From Isoetes taiwanensis (lineage: Eukaryota; Streptophyta; Lycopodiopsida; Isoetales; Isoetaceae): a stretch of 64,000 bases of DNA. The notes under the pieces are model-generated. The model had not been told where the DNA came from. It worked only from the letters and a program-made list of their open reading frames with translations, and did not search any database. Positions 53,972 through 64,000 of the stretch are shown in pieces. Position 1 is the first letter of the stretch, and the number at the start of each line of letters is the position of its first letter. Location of the stretch: contig JAJEKV010000013.1 in assembly GCA_021234155.1 (NCBI GenBank), positions 11,496,669-11,560,668 of the forward strand. The letters run 5' to 3'. Both the position numbers and the translations under genes were made by a program.

Positions 53972-55476
53972 ATGGCCACTGCTGACTTCAAGCGATGGTA
54001 CAGCGCCAGTGCCCATGCTGCCGAGGCTGATGATGACATCTTCCGAGTCTTCAGGAAAGAAATAGATGTTCAAGCCACCCTGCATGCAACCCCGGCATAT
54101 AGGCAAGTTTTAGCAGAGTTCCAAGCTAGGATAGGACCCTCCCTAGTGCAGCTACCACCTTGCATAGGCCATTTTGTTCCCCGCCCATCCCTTCAAGCAG
54201 CCCTGGGTGATGTTCCGAACATCGCCAAATACTTGACCAACAAGGCACAGAGGCTGCCAGATTACATGGTCCTGACAGTTAACAGGACCAAGTATTTCTC
54301 CTACACCGCCGCCTTAGCCATTTTCCTTTCCCACCGTGCCGAAAACCCAATGGGGGCAACCTCTATCCCTCCCATGGAAGTGGACCCCATAGCAGCCTCA
54401 GCAGCAGAGCAGATGCTTTTGCAGTACCAGCAAGAGCAAGAAGGAAGAGAAGAAGAAGAGGAATCGGACGAGGAAGAGTACACGGAGCTCGACCCAGAGG
54501 AAGAACAGCGCCAAGCAAAGAGGAGCTAGCTAACGGCCGGAGCCGGCGGAGATATAAGTCGCTCCCCACTTGGGCTAGGCATCACAAGCCTAGCCCCCAT
54601 CATCATCGGCGGTGAGGAGTACACGCTCCTCGGCCCGACATCCGAATCTCGAATGCGGGGAGGGAGCTCGCTTGATGAGTTGCTGCACCAACTACGGCGA
54701 CAACCAGATTTGGACAACTTCATCGTTGAGGGAGCCTCGACTTCCCGCTTCAAAGTCGCGAAGCTTAGCACCTACGGGGAGTCGACTTCCGACATCGAGG
54801 CCTACGACAACATAAGGCAAGGTTATGGAGGCCAGAATTGCCATCGAAGAAGAGTTCCTCGCCATCGGGGAGCGGATGGGGATCGAGGCAAGACCACCAG
54901 CATCTTGATGCCGAAGCTCCTCGACACCACCTCCCGGCAAGAGGGCGAGGAATCGACATCGAGCGAAGTCGACTTCGACAATTGTAGACTACCGGAACCG
55001 ACTGAGGTAGAGGTCGATGAATAGGCCGGACGGCATAGAGCTGGAGGCCAAACAAGTGGGGAATCATCTGCGACACACAATTGCCAGTCAAGCGAGGTAC
55101 TACTGCCCTGGCGCTGGATGGGAGAATAGCGGTGATACACCGCAAATTCAGCCCCCGGGGCGAAGAGGGAGTGTTCATGCTCATTGCACTCTCCGGCTTT
55201 GGCAGGCATGCTCGAATTGCTGCAAATGTCGACTATACTGTCTTAGTCAAGAGAGCGATGGCACTCGACCTCTTCGACCGCCGTGGTGCCTACCGGCGGG
55301 GAAGATTGGCGATGTAAGTGGCCTACACCTCCGACCGCAGGGTAGAGGAGCTGGTGACAACATTACAGGGCGGGACATCAACCAATGTCCTTAAGAACTT
55401 GGGACGCTCCATAGGAACGGCCCAAGTTAAGAAGTTCCTTGAGGATAACCCGTCCTACCGGCGATTTCAAGAATAG
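53972..55476 (+). pseudogene. ORF2 of element C: conserved unknown acidic protein, nearly intact
   Basis: ATG at 53972 opens MATADFKRWYSASAHAAEAD. The frame continues to 55024 with only one in-frame TAG (54527-54529), i.e. about 350 codons. Blocks: RQVLAEFQARIGPSLVQLP; DVPNIAKYLTNKAQRLPDYM; TAALAIFLSHRAENPMG; MEVDPIAA; a Glu-rich stretch before the TAG; LGLGITSLAPIIIGGEEY; SSLDELLHQLRRQPDLDNF. After a frameshift near 55025 a second frame (55081-55476) has GRIAVIHRKFSPRGEEGVF and QVKKFLEDNPSYRRFQE, with one TAA where A has CAA. No signal peptide, membrane segment or known motif recognised. Homologues in A, B and the island always lie downstream of the H3-like gene. Confidence 0.8.
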
Positions 55477-55757
55477 TTAGACTCTTGATTCCGGAGGTTT
55501 TGTATTAAGATATTATATAATATAAATATAATTTCTTTTGCACTTCAAATGTTTTGTTGATGTATTTTGTTCCACAACTATACCAACAAACATATATAAT
55601 GCAAGAGAATAAAGAAAACTAACCTTATAGCCATGACCAACTTGTGTATGCAGCTAGAGGCCTAGGCTCAGGGGAACGACAATGTCGAGACCATATGGAA
55701 GAATAGACTCCGCCCAGGCCACCCCCGGCAAGGAACCTATATGAGGAATTTGGACCC
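55477..55757 (+). other. Spacer between ORF2 and gag in element C
   Basis: AT-rich 3' region of ORF2 (ATATTATATAATATAAATATAA) matching the same spacer in element A near 5560-5600. No gene. Confidence 0.6.
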
Positions 55758-56900
55758 ATGACCCCAGAAGAGGAAATATCACAGATGAGGACGGACCTTG
55801 AGCAGATAAAGGCTTTGTTGGCTGCACAAGCAGGAGTGGGTTCGGAGGGCAACGCTCAGTTGCCACAAGCATCAGCTCGGAAAACAGGAAGGGACAAGAG
55901 GAGGAGCAAGAGGAGGAGGTCCCCTAGCACGGAATCCTCCGACTCAAGCTCGGACTCGACTCCGACTCGAGGAAGAGGAAGCTGCACCGGACCGTAGGGA
56001 TGGAAGGCGAAGGACACCGAGATGGAAGGCCTGAGGATACCACGGATGGGCGACAAAGGACACAAGAGCCTCGACTACCGAAGAAGGTAGATTCGTGATT
56101 GGGAAAGCGTATGGAAGGCCAGGAAGCTCGAGCAATTCTCAGGCGAGAACAGGTCAGGCATGGAGGCAGAGGCTTGGCTCGATGAAATGAGTGAATACGG
56201 CAACGCCTACGGTATGAAGGACAAGGATAAAGGCAGGGTGGCAACAGCCAACCTGAAAGGAGCAGCACGCATTTGGTGGAAGGGTTATGCAAAGGCCCAT
56301 GGCTTGAGCAGGGATGCTTGCAGGTTCAAGAAGTTTGCTAAAGCTTTCAAGCGCCACTACGTCCCAAGAGAGCATAAGTCCAGCATGATCACGGCGAGGT
56401 TCTACGGTGCGGCAAAGGCAACAAATTAGTCCAGAAATATACAGAGGAATTCATGAGGCTAAGGCTGTATGTGCCAAAGTTGGGTGAAAAGCATGCAGTA
56501 GAAGCTACATTGAGGGGCTGAATGATGAGATCCGCAAGCTTGTAAGGGCAATAAATCCTAAGACAGTATCGAAGCAGAGTCAAGGCAATAAGTTTGCAAA
56601 GGAACAAAGGGCCTGAGAATAGCGGGCAGGAGGCAGCAAGTATTACGGAGGACAAAGGCAAGGCAATGGGAGTTATAGCCCTAGGGCAGCCAGCCCAGGC
56701 CCGGCTAGAGCCCCATATATGGTGGCAATCAAGGGAAGCGGAGGAGAACAAGGTGTCCTTCAAGGACAAGCGAGAAGGGATCAAACTACTCCAAAGCGGT
56801 CGCGGTCCTTTTGCGAGCTATGCCCAAGGAAAAAGGCGAGGAGTGCATAGAAAAGCGGCTTTGCCCGAGGTGTTTCCAGCCAAGGCCACGGGGCGGTGAA
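55758..56900 (+). pseudogene. gag of element C (frameshifted)
   Basis: N-terminus MTPEEEISQMRTDLEQIKALLAAQ (coiled coil), then KRRSKRRRSPSTESSDSSSDS. Retrotrans_gag core from 56160: MEAEAWLDEMSEY, GRVATANLKGAARIWWKGY, CRFKKFAKAFKRHYVP. The nucleocapsid remnant near 56840-56885 reads ECIEKRLCPRCFQP, a zinc knuckle missing its second half. The stop near 56429 and later shifts break it. Would form the particle shell. Confidence 0.85.
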
Positions 56901-57079
56901 GCGCCCTCGTCATGAGTGGCGCTTCTAGCGAGTTGGGAGATTGGGACCTCTATCGGCGGCGGCGGCGAGGCAGCCAGCGACTACATTCGGGGGTGAGTGG
57001 TCATATCTTTGCCTTAATAGACCGAGAGCAAGCAGAGCCCGGTATAAGGTAATTTCCCACGGTAGGGAAGGCCAAGGCC

Positions 57080-60000
57080 AAGTCCTTCATAGTCCTAATA
57101 GACTCGGGGAGTAGCCATAACTTTGCATCCCGAGAATGGTGGAAATTTGAAGTTGAAACCACTGAAGTCGGGCCGAGGCCCGTTGTCTTAGCAAGTGGAA
57201 GCGATAAAAGGCGGACGGCATGCAAGAAAAATTAATTTTGACATCGACTTGCCGAGGGGATTAATATCGGATGGGGGCGAAGTAATGGGCATTGGCAAGT
57301 ATGACTTGATCATAGGAATGGAGTATCTTGGACCAGCGAGGGGCCATCATTGATTGTGGAAGCGGAAGGTGACCTTCCCAATCCGCGAGGCAAGATCATC
57401 GAGATCACGGTAAAGAAGTTGTTCCCATCATGCGGTGTATGTCTTCTAAGCGGCTGTTCAAAGTGCATCAAGAGCGGCGGTAGCATACATCTTCAAGCTT
57501 GAGATTGAAGAGCGGAGTCGAAGAAAGCAAAGAAGACAAGGTGCTCAGCAAGTTGCGAAGCAAATAGCTAAGTTGATCGCGGAATTCCACGATCTCTTTC
57601 GGGCGAGATCGAGCACCTCCCTCCCACTACGGGGAGTCGAGGTGTGAGATAGCTTTTCGAGCAGGGAATGAAGCCGACAAGTAAGGCTCCATCTGAGAAT
57701 GACGGCCGGGGAGTTGGCCAGACTAAAGAAGCAATTGCGGGGAGTTACTTTCGACCTAGGCTTCATTAGACCTAGTGTCTCACCATTTGGGCGCCCATTC
57801 TTTTTTTGTCAAGAAGAAGGATGGCGAGCTTTGTCATGCATAGACTATAGGCGGTTGAATAAGCACACCATTAAGAACAAATATGCACTCCCGGATCGGA
57901 CGACTTGATGGATCAGCTCAAAGGGCAAAGGTCTTCTCAAAAATCGACTTAAGGTCGAGGCTATCATCAGAATGGGATAAAGGAAGAAGATATCCATAAA
58001 ACCGCCTTCAGAATGCGGTATGGGCATTATGAGTTTACGGTAATGCCTTTCGGCTTATCGAACGCCCCCGTGACGTTCATGAGGCTCATGAACGACATCT
58101 TCAGGGAGTTCTTAGACACCTTTGTGATTGTATTCTTTGACGACATTTTGGTGTATAGCAAATCCCTTGAAGAGCACGTACAACACTTAAGGAGAGTGCT
58201 TTGGAGAAGTTGAAGAGGCACCGGTTATGCGCCAAGTTGTCGCCGGTGCCGCCCGAAGCGGAGAAGGTGGAATACCTAGGTCATGTGATCTCGCGAGAAG
58301 GAATCTTGGCGGATCCCGCCAAGATTGAAGCGATGATTCGATGGCGGCAATCAAGAATGTGCATGAGGTCGAAGTTTTTCGGCCTAGCGGTACTCTGAGG
58401 AAGTTCGTGAAGAACTTTGCTAAGATAGCGGCCCGCTAACAGGACTTGACGAGGGGGGAGAAGGTGAAAGATTAGGCGAGCATTGGCACAAGAAAGCCCA
58501 AGCGGGGTTTGAATTGTTGAAGGAAGCTTCGACGATCGCCTCGTCTTGACCTGCCGGACCAGGAGAAAGATAAGCTTGTAGCCACGGATGCAAAGTAAGA
58601 TAGCTTCTGAGGTGCAGTGCTCATGCAAGAAAGGCGTGTGGTAGCGTATGATTCAGGGAAGATGATTCCGCGAAGATGGTCGGGGCATTAGAATTTGGAG
58701 GCAATCTTTTGGGAAGGAAGTTCCAATTGGATAAAAGACCATCGAGCCTCCTTCAATCACACCTTAACCTGACGAAGTTCCTTGAAAGAATGACTTTGAT
58801 ATAGTTAGCTCAATGTGGGGATTAAGAATTTGGAGGCACTATCTTTTTGGGAAGGAAGTTGGACCAATTGGATCATTTCATCCCCCATAGAATCCTCAAT
58901 GGATGGCTTACCCTCCTAATTAAGCGCAATTAATGCAGCACCAACAACTTCATTCTTTGTTTCCCCCATAACTTTTGATCCACTTAACAAATGTTGCGGC
59001 GTTTGTTGCATTAGATGCGGAATGAAAAGTTCCTTCCAATGATATATGGACTTTGTATATAGTCTATCGTTAACCTTAAAAATAGGAATTTCTTATATAT
59101 TTATATAAAAAGTATGAATGGGTTATCACTAGATGATCTTGTCAAGGCATTCCAAAAGTTTTTGAATCGAGTTACGGACAACTAGGGTGCATTGCAATGC
59201 AATTTTGCTCTCCAGCGACTTTGGTAAGAAGATTGAAGAGTCTTGCCAACGGGCGTGGACTTCAAGGAATGGGACAAAAATGTGATCTCATTTTTTCCTC
59301 TAATGTTCTAGGAGGCTATGGACAAGCCTCTCTAGGGAGGCTATAAGGAGGCGGGGAAGCCTTCAAACATTATAAGAAGGAAGGCAACCACGTTATACCA
59401 TAAAAACAAGTTATGCGTACCGAATCATCGGTGTAAGGAAATTGATCCTCCACGACGCGCTGTGGTCCAATAGCTGGTCATGCGAGGATTCATGAAGACA
59501 TATTTCAAAGTGCGCAATGACTATTATTTGCCGAGAATGAAGCGAGTAGCTCGCTACATCAAGGAATGTCGACTATGTCGTGCCGAAGGCGGGGGCATTA
59601 GAGCCATTAGCGGTGCGAAAGCGGTAAGTGGGAGGTCATCGGCATGGACTTCATCCACGGGGCTTCCAAGGGCCGGTAGAGGGAAGGATGCCTTGATGGT
59701 AGTGGTCGACAAGTTGTCGAAAAGATGGCACATTTTGTGCCTTGCGGGACCACGAACACCGCTATGGATACATGAAGCTCTTCCCCAAAGAAATCTTCAG
59801 GCTTCATGGCATGCCAAGGGAGATTATCTCGCGAGGGATCCGAAGTTCATGAGCCTTTTGGCAAGACCTCTTTGCGACAATTGCACGGCTATCCATGAGC
59901 GGCATATCATCCCCAGACGGATGGCCAACAGAAGCGGACCAACGGGATTTTGGAGGATATGCTACGGAACTATCCGAACAAGCAAGGTATATGGGAAGAA

Positions 60001-60673
60001 TTTATTCACTTGGTGGAGTTTGGCGATAATAGCACCAAGCAAGAATCATCCCAAATGCATGGATTTATGATCGATTACGGCTATCAATGCCTAACTCGGA
60101 CATTTTTGGCACAACCGTGTCAAAAGTAGAGGTTTCAAGCGGCGGAGATGTTGTCCGACATCGCGGCAGCTCGTGGAAAAGTGCGAGGGTATCTCCGCAG
60201 CAAGGAGTCGTCCAAAGAGCATCGCCAACAAGCATCGAACATCGAGAGAGTTCCAAGTTGGAGATGATGTATGGCTCAAGATCAAGGTGAAGCGGTAAGG
60301 CCGCGATCGGAATTGTAAGCTTCCTCCAAGGTGGGCTAGACCCTTCGTAATAGTCAAGAGAATAGGCAATCAATCCTACAGATTGGATCTACCAAGCACA
60401 CCTAAAGATTCATAAGGTCTTCCCGTGAGTTTGTTGAAGAAGCACACTCCAAAATCGGACGAAGTCTTGGACACTCCAACATTGTTAGAAATGGCGGAGG
60501 AGATAAATTGGAAGTAGTTCCGAATTGATTCTTGATAAAGCCTTCAAGAAAACGAGGAGATCGAGTTTCTCCAATACTTGGTCAAGTGGAAACACTTGCC
60601 AGTGGAAGACGCGACATGGGTACTTAAGAAAGATCTAGTAAGGCAGCCCAAGTTCATGGAGCAATGGGACTGA
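57080..60673 (+). pseudogene. pol of element C: PR, RT, RNase H remnant, integrase, chromodomain (broken)
   Basis: Protease FIVLIDSGSSHNFAS at about 57085-57130 (DSGS). RT from about 57690: [61 protein letters not shown] (58120-58165) and VEYLGHVIS. RNase H (about 58400-59400) is scrambled: a block around GAATTTGGAGGCA-CTTTTGGGAAGG appears twice (about 58690 and 58825), and about 300 bases with no RNase H similarity follow. Integrase from 59480: FMKTYFKVRNDYY, then DKLSKRWHILCL. Chromodomain near 60568-60670: FLQYLVKWKHLPVEDATW and KKDLVRQPKFMEQWD, stop at 60671-60673. The chromodomain reads cleanly. Confidence 0.9.
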
Positions 60674-61611
60674 GAAGGTCATCTCTCAAGAAATCGGCTC
60701 ATGCATGTCGATTTTTGTAGATTAATTACATGTGTAGTTAAGATTAATCCACGATGCAACCTATGCTAGGTATGGGTTGCATACGTTGATTCCAGATGAT
60801 GAGACCACTCACGGTGATCTCTAGGGTGGTGTAATGTCAATGTAGGCATGACCGGCGTTTCCGCTTGGATGAGTGGAAGGTAGATTAAAAAAGTCTACTG
60901 TTCCACGGGAAGTAAAGGCGACCTCGAAGAAAAGAAGGTCATTGAGGAATGCATTGATAGGAAAAGCACCTCTAGCCCCATATATGCTTTGATAGGAGGA
61001 ATCTGGCCTTCACGCCCCATATCTGGGAAAGACCTATCCTCCTATTTGGGCAACTAAAGGTGTAGGCATGAGCGGCATATAGGCATGGATTGTCTCAGCG
61101 GCCACGATGGAAGATTCACCCGCTTCCTACGCCGGGAGATTAGCCATGCATTCATGTAGATAGGTGGGGTGGTCACCATATAACCAAAATTTTATTAATA
61201 ATTAAATGGTACTAACGTAGTGTCGACCCTGAGCCAATAGCGCCCGGAGGGGCAAGGAGGTCGAGCTCACGAAAGACTTGCAACACAAATTTTGTTGGAA
61301 TGTGTTGCAAAGGAACGAAGAGTACCTCGAACGTTAAGTATATATATGAGATATTAAAATTTTGATAAACTAAATTATTGCGATAAGTGAATTATTGAGT
61401 AACTTGTTTTAATGATGTTATCAATTGATAAGTTAATTCATAAGATAAGGGCGTAATAATGATTTAAAAATATTACCTTGAGGTAATCTTAATAAATGTG
61501 TAAGTATTATAGTATATTGTATGCATCAGGTTGATTGCAGGTTAGGAAGATTCCAAGGTGGGGAGACTCTGCGATCTTTGCCGGGACGACATCATTTCAA
61601 GGTGGGGAGAA
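60674..61611 (+). other. 3' noncoding tail of element C with polypurine tract
   Basis: No gene. A potential stem (ATAGGAGGA at about 60990 with TCCTCCTAT at about 61035) is also present in A. Ends with GGTGGGGAGAA (61601-61611), the polypurine tract, just before the LTR. Confidence 0.75.
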
Positions 61612-63203
61612 TGTGATGTTCGGACACGATATACGGTCCCGGGGCGATATCTTTATCTTTGCCTCAAATCAGCCGTACACGCCACCCCGGCGACGCGGTG
61701 CGCGACGTGTAGCCAGGTTAGTAGCCCCTAGGGGGCAACTTGCAAGGTATGTGCATTTGTCATTAATGTGCACATTTACCAATGTGCACATTTATTAAGG
61801 TGCACACCTTTCCATGTAGATACATTTATGCCACCTAGCCATTAAAGGCAAGTGGGCCATTCCCAATTATCCCACATGCTTAAAGGGATAATTGGAAACC
61901 CTAGCCCTAACCCCTTGTCTATTTAGGTAGGAGGAAACCCTAACTTGCCATTTTCGTCCATAGGGTTCTAGAGCTCTGTTTTGGCTGCCCCAGGAGCCAA
62001 AACCGCCTCTCAGACGCTGTCTAAGCGAATTGCACCATTAATTTTCCTTGATTCGCGATTCAGCAGCGGGATGGTCAACTTTTCAGTCGAGGAGCAACTC
62101 GGGGATCAGGTATTTGGTCAATTTAATAGCTTAAACCGTCTTTTCAGTCATAGAATCGATGGGTTTAGCTTATTAAATTGCCCATTGGCAGCCTATCTAG
62201 ATCTCTAGATACGGACTCTAACTAAAGAACCTAACTCTATGATGTAGATTAGATCTAGTTCTTTAGTCTTCACATGGATGTATATGGATGATGTATCTGT
62301 GAACTCCTTGTATTGGGAAGGGGGTAGAGACCTCAAGCTTGGTAGTAGATGCTCCTAGATTAGCCTCTCTAGCACACACTATAGATTATTTTGTAGGTAC
62401 AAGAACCACACCCGGTTGTGGGTGAAGGGGCCGGCGGGCGGCTAAGAAGGAGGTTAAGTGTTCTCGACTCTTGAGCGATCCTCCGGTGTGTAAGGCCTAC
62501 GGGGATCATTGTGACTAGGTCTAATGGCTTACCACCGAAAGTGGGTAAGGCATGGGCTCGACACCCGTGAAGTGGTGTACACTTTCCGGTGGGTTCGGTC
62601 CGAATAAGGGCGGTGGCCCTCTAGTCACCTTGAGTCGGCATGTAGACCTGCGGAGGGAGTGATCCCTACCCCCCGCCGGGGGGGGGAGATGCAACCCGGG
62701 GAATAGCCCTTTTGGCTATGCATCCCGGGCTGGCTGGTCGAGGTCCCAACACTTTTCAGCCTACTCCGCAAAGTGTGCAGGGAGGGAAGGGACGGATGGA
62801 GTGGACAACCCTATGCCATGTTCTTATGCCGCCCAAATCCATTGCCATGAATGCAATCCGCAATGAACTCACGGAGACCCAAGCCGTCGATCATCCCTTC
62901 GAATCCCGAGCCTTGGGTAGGAACCCCTATGTATGATCTTGTCGTTGTCTATCGCGGATGTTGATGCACCACCCTTCCGAGGTGGATATGTGATTATGTT
63001 GTATCTTGACATGTATGTTTAACCGTGACTAGGTAGGCCCCACGAGGGGAGCGGGGTAAAATGACCCCTTCACTCTTCCCACGTGGGACTAAAGCAGATG
63101 CGCGATGATATGTGGAGGGCCTGTATCGGTATGGAGCTGGTATGGGGGATGAACTCCTGTTTGTATATGGTGAGTGCACCGTATACGAGTAGGGGACGTC
63201 ACA
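61612..63203 (+). repeat. 3' LTR of element C (1592 bp, uninterrupted)
   Basis: Starts TGTGATGTTCGG, ends GGGACGTCACA. Serves as reference for locating both interruptions in the 5' LTR. Followed by the target duplication CATGC. Confidence 0.95.
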
Positions 63204-63365
63204 CATGCCGCAAAGAGAGAGATGAATATTGCTTACATATATATTAAAACGAAATTTAAAATGTAGGTTTCATACATGCTCAGGATTATTAAAGCAACTT
63301 AGAGAAAATCAGCTGTTTGAGCCAATGGGATCGTGTTTCTTTTGTTTTCCTAGCCATAATTTTCT
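63204..63365 (+). other. Host DNA right of element C, continuation of the interrupted exon
   Basis: CATGC then CGCAAAGAGAGAGATG continues the frame left at 22141 as ...HAAKREMN before running into AT-rich sequence with a stop. Exon end and splice site could not be fixed. Confidence 0.4.
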
Positions 63366-63870
63366 TACATGTCATTATGCTCTACTTACCTCACGCTCTG
63401 AACTAACTTACCTCACATTCTGGCAAATTTTACCTTAGATTCCAACGATTTACCTTGCATTCTTTTCATCTAGGTTGCCACATTCTACACTAGCTGAATT
63501 TTCTCTAAGTGGCTTCCCTGCCTCCGCGCTACTGCGCATCGGCAGGTTTCTGTAATGGGAAAGTCTCTTTGCTTGACATTCCTTTGTGTCAACAATGCCT
63601 CCCCTTGACGGCATCGGCATTGTTGCCAAAACCTTCTCACATGTCATTATTCGTCGTTTACCTTCTACATCACGTTCTAGCAAAATTACCTTATGTTCTA
63701 ACGATTCACCTTGCATTCTTCTCATCTAGCTTGAATTCTCTCATCTAGCTTGCGTTCTACCTTCGCTGAATTTTCTCTAAGTGGCTTCCACGTAATGGGA
63801 ATATCTCTTTGCTTGACATTCCTTTGTGTCAACAATGCCTCTGCCTGAAGGCATCGGCGGGCAGAGGCAT
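63366..63870 (+). repeat. Tandem repeat of about 268 bp (two copies)
   Basis: Copy 1 from 63366 and copy 2 from about 63636 share ACATGTCATTAT, CACCTTGCATTCTT-type words, GCTGAATTTTCTCTAAGTGG and TCTCTTTGCTTGACATTCC in the same order. Noncoding. Confidence 0.75.
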
Positions 63871-64000
63871 GTCCACCAACCATGCTTCACCATACTTCAC
63901 GTTAAAGAATGTTGAGCAAATTTGAAGTCACCGGTGGGTAAACTTTTTACTGCACATTCTTCTTAAACCTAAGATTCTTGCATTTTCATCCCACATTCAG

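Larger units (their letters stand above)
22142..63203 (+). mobile_element. Chromovirus C (Ty3/gypsy), complete, with 27.1 kb nested in its 5' LTR
   Basis: LTRs start TGTGACGT/TGTGATGT and end GTC(C)ACA. The element is flanked by a perfect 5-bp duplication CATGC (22137-22141 and 63204-63208), the typical size for Ty3/gypsy integration. Order on the plus strand: 5' LTR (in two parts), PBS, hairpins, H3-like ORF1, hairpins, ORF2, gag, PR-RT-RH-INT-chromodomain, polypurine tract, 3' LTR. Without the nested 27.1 kb it is about 14 kb. Long stretches of its two LTRs are almost identical, which implies recent insertion, yet the coding frames contain many small indels. Confidence 0.93.

Noticed and set aside
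53972-55476. ORF2 as a second histone (H2A, H2B or H4)
   Set aside because: Checked by eye for H4 (TVTAMDVVYALKRQ), H2A (AGLQFPVGR) and H2B (KAMGIMNSFVNDIFE) landmarks; none found.

Overview
The window is nuclear DNA of a land plant and consists mostly of nested transposable elements. The evidence is Ty3/gypsy chromoviruses primed by an initiator-Met tRNA type site (TGGTATCAGAGC), plant-style TATAAATAG promoters, a MITE-like element and the start of a gene whose N-terminus resembles a plastid transit peptide. A vWFA/alpha-kinase gene and a jockey/CR1-like LINE lean towards a non-seed plant or another large-genome lineage, but this is an inference. Almost every reading frame carries small indels. 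The two LTRs of the same elements nevertheless stay nearly identical over long stretches, so some of the 'decay' may be unpolished sequence rather than age.

Layout. 1-11313: chromovirus A, minus strand, 5' LTR at 9679-11313, 3' LTR off the left edge. 11881-13519: 5'-truncated LINE, minus strand, with an (AAT)n tail. 15148-18005: minus-strand alpha-kinase gene (vWFA plus alpha-kinase domains, three exons). 18346-18700: MITE-like element. 18962-20512: LTR-less gypsy RT/RNase H fragment D. 22047-22141: first exon of a putative plastid-targeted gene, cut by chromovirus C (22142-63203), which has a perfect 5-bp target duplication CATGC. The 5' LTR of C is itself split by 27.1 kb of foreign DNA (23146-50263). 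That insert holds chromovirus B (25949-39167, nested) and a 'hairpin-gene island' on both sides of B. 63204-64000: flanking host DNA with a tandem repeat.

The main discovery is a gene module. Each of the three chromoviruses carries, between the 5' LTR and gag, two extra ORFs. ORF1 encodes a histone H3-like protein: an N-terminal H3 tail (ARTKHTARK in C), a very long linker, then a recognisable H3 core ending in HAKRVTLM...GERP. ORF2 encodes an unknown conserved protein. In A and C both ORFs have their own TATA box and are bracketed by hairpins of about 67 nt (arms GTCTCACACGT...ACGTGTGAGAC). In B the arm sequence has changed but still pairs. The island inside the LTR of C carries homologues of the same pair without LTR/gag/pol: an H3-like gene starting MARTKQTAR at 24996 and an ORF2 homologue at 39419. 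These are also punctuated by about 67-nt hairpins (arms GATCACACGACG...CGTCGTGTGATC) and are followed by four tandem copies of a small Ser-rich/coiled-coil gene, each about 90-97 bp downstream of a TATA box.

A working model, which is inference: a cassette system of promoter, ORF and hairpin, encoding an H3 mimic and a partner protein, exists both as a stand-alone locus and as cargo of chromodomain-bearing retrotransposons. The retrotransposons would then carry both a chromodomain (a possible reader of H3 tails) and an H3-tail-like protein.
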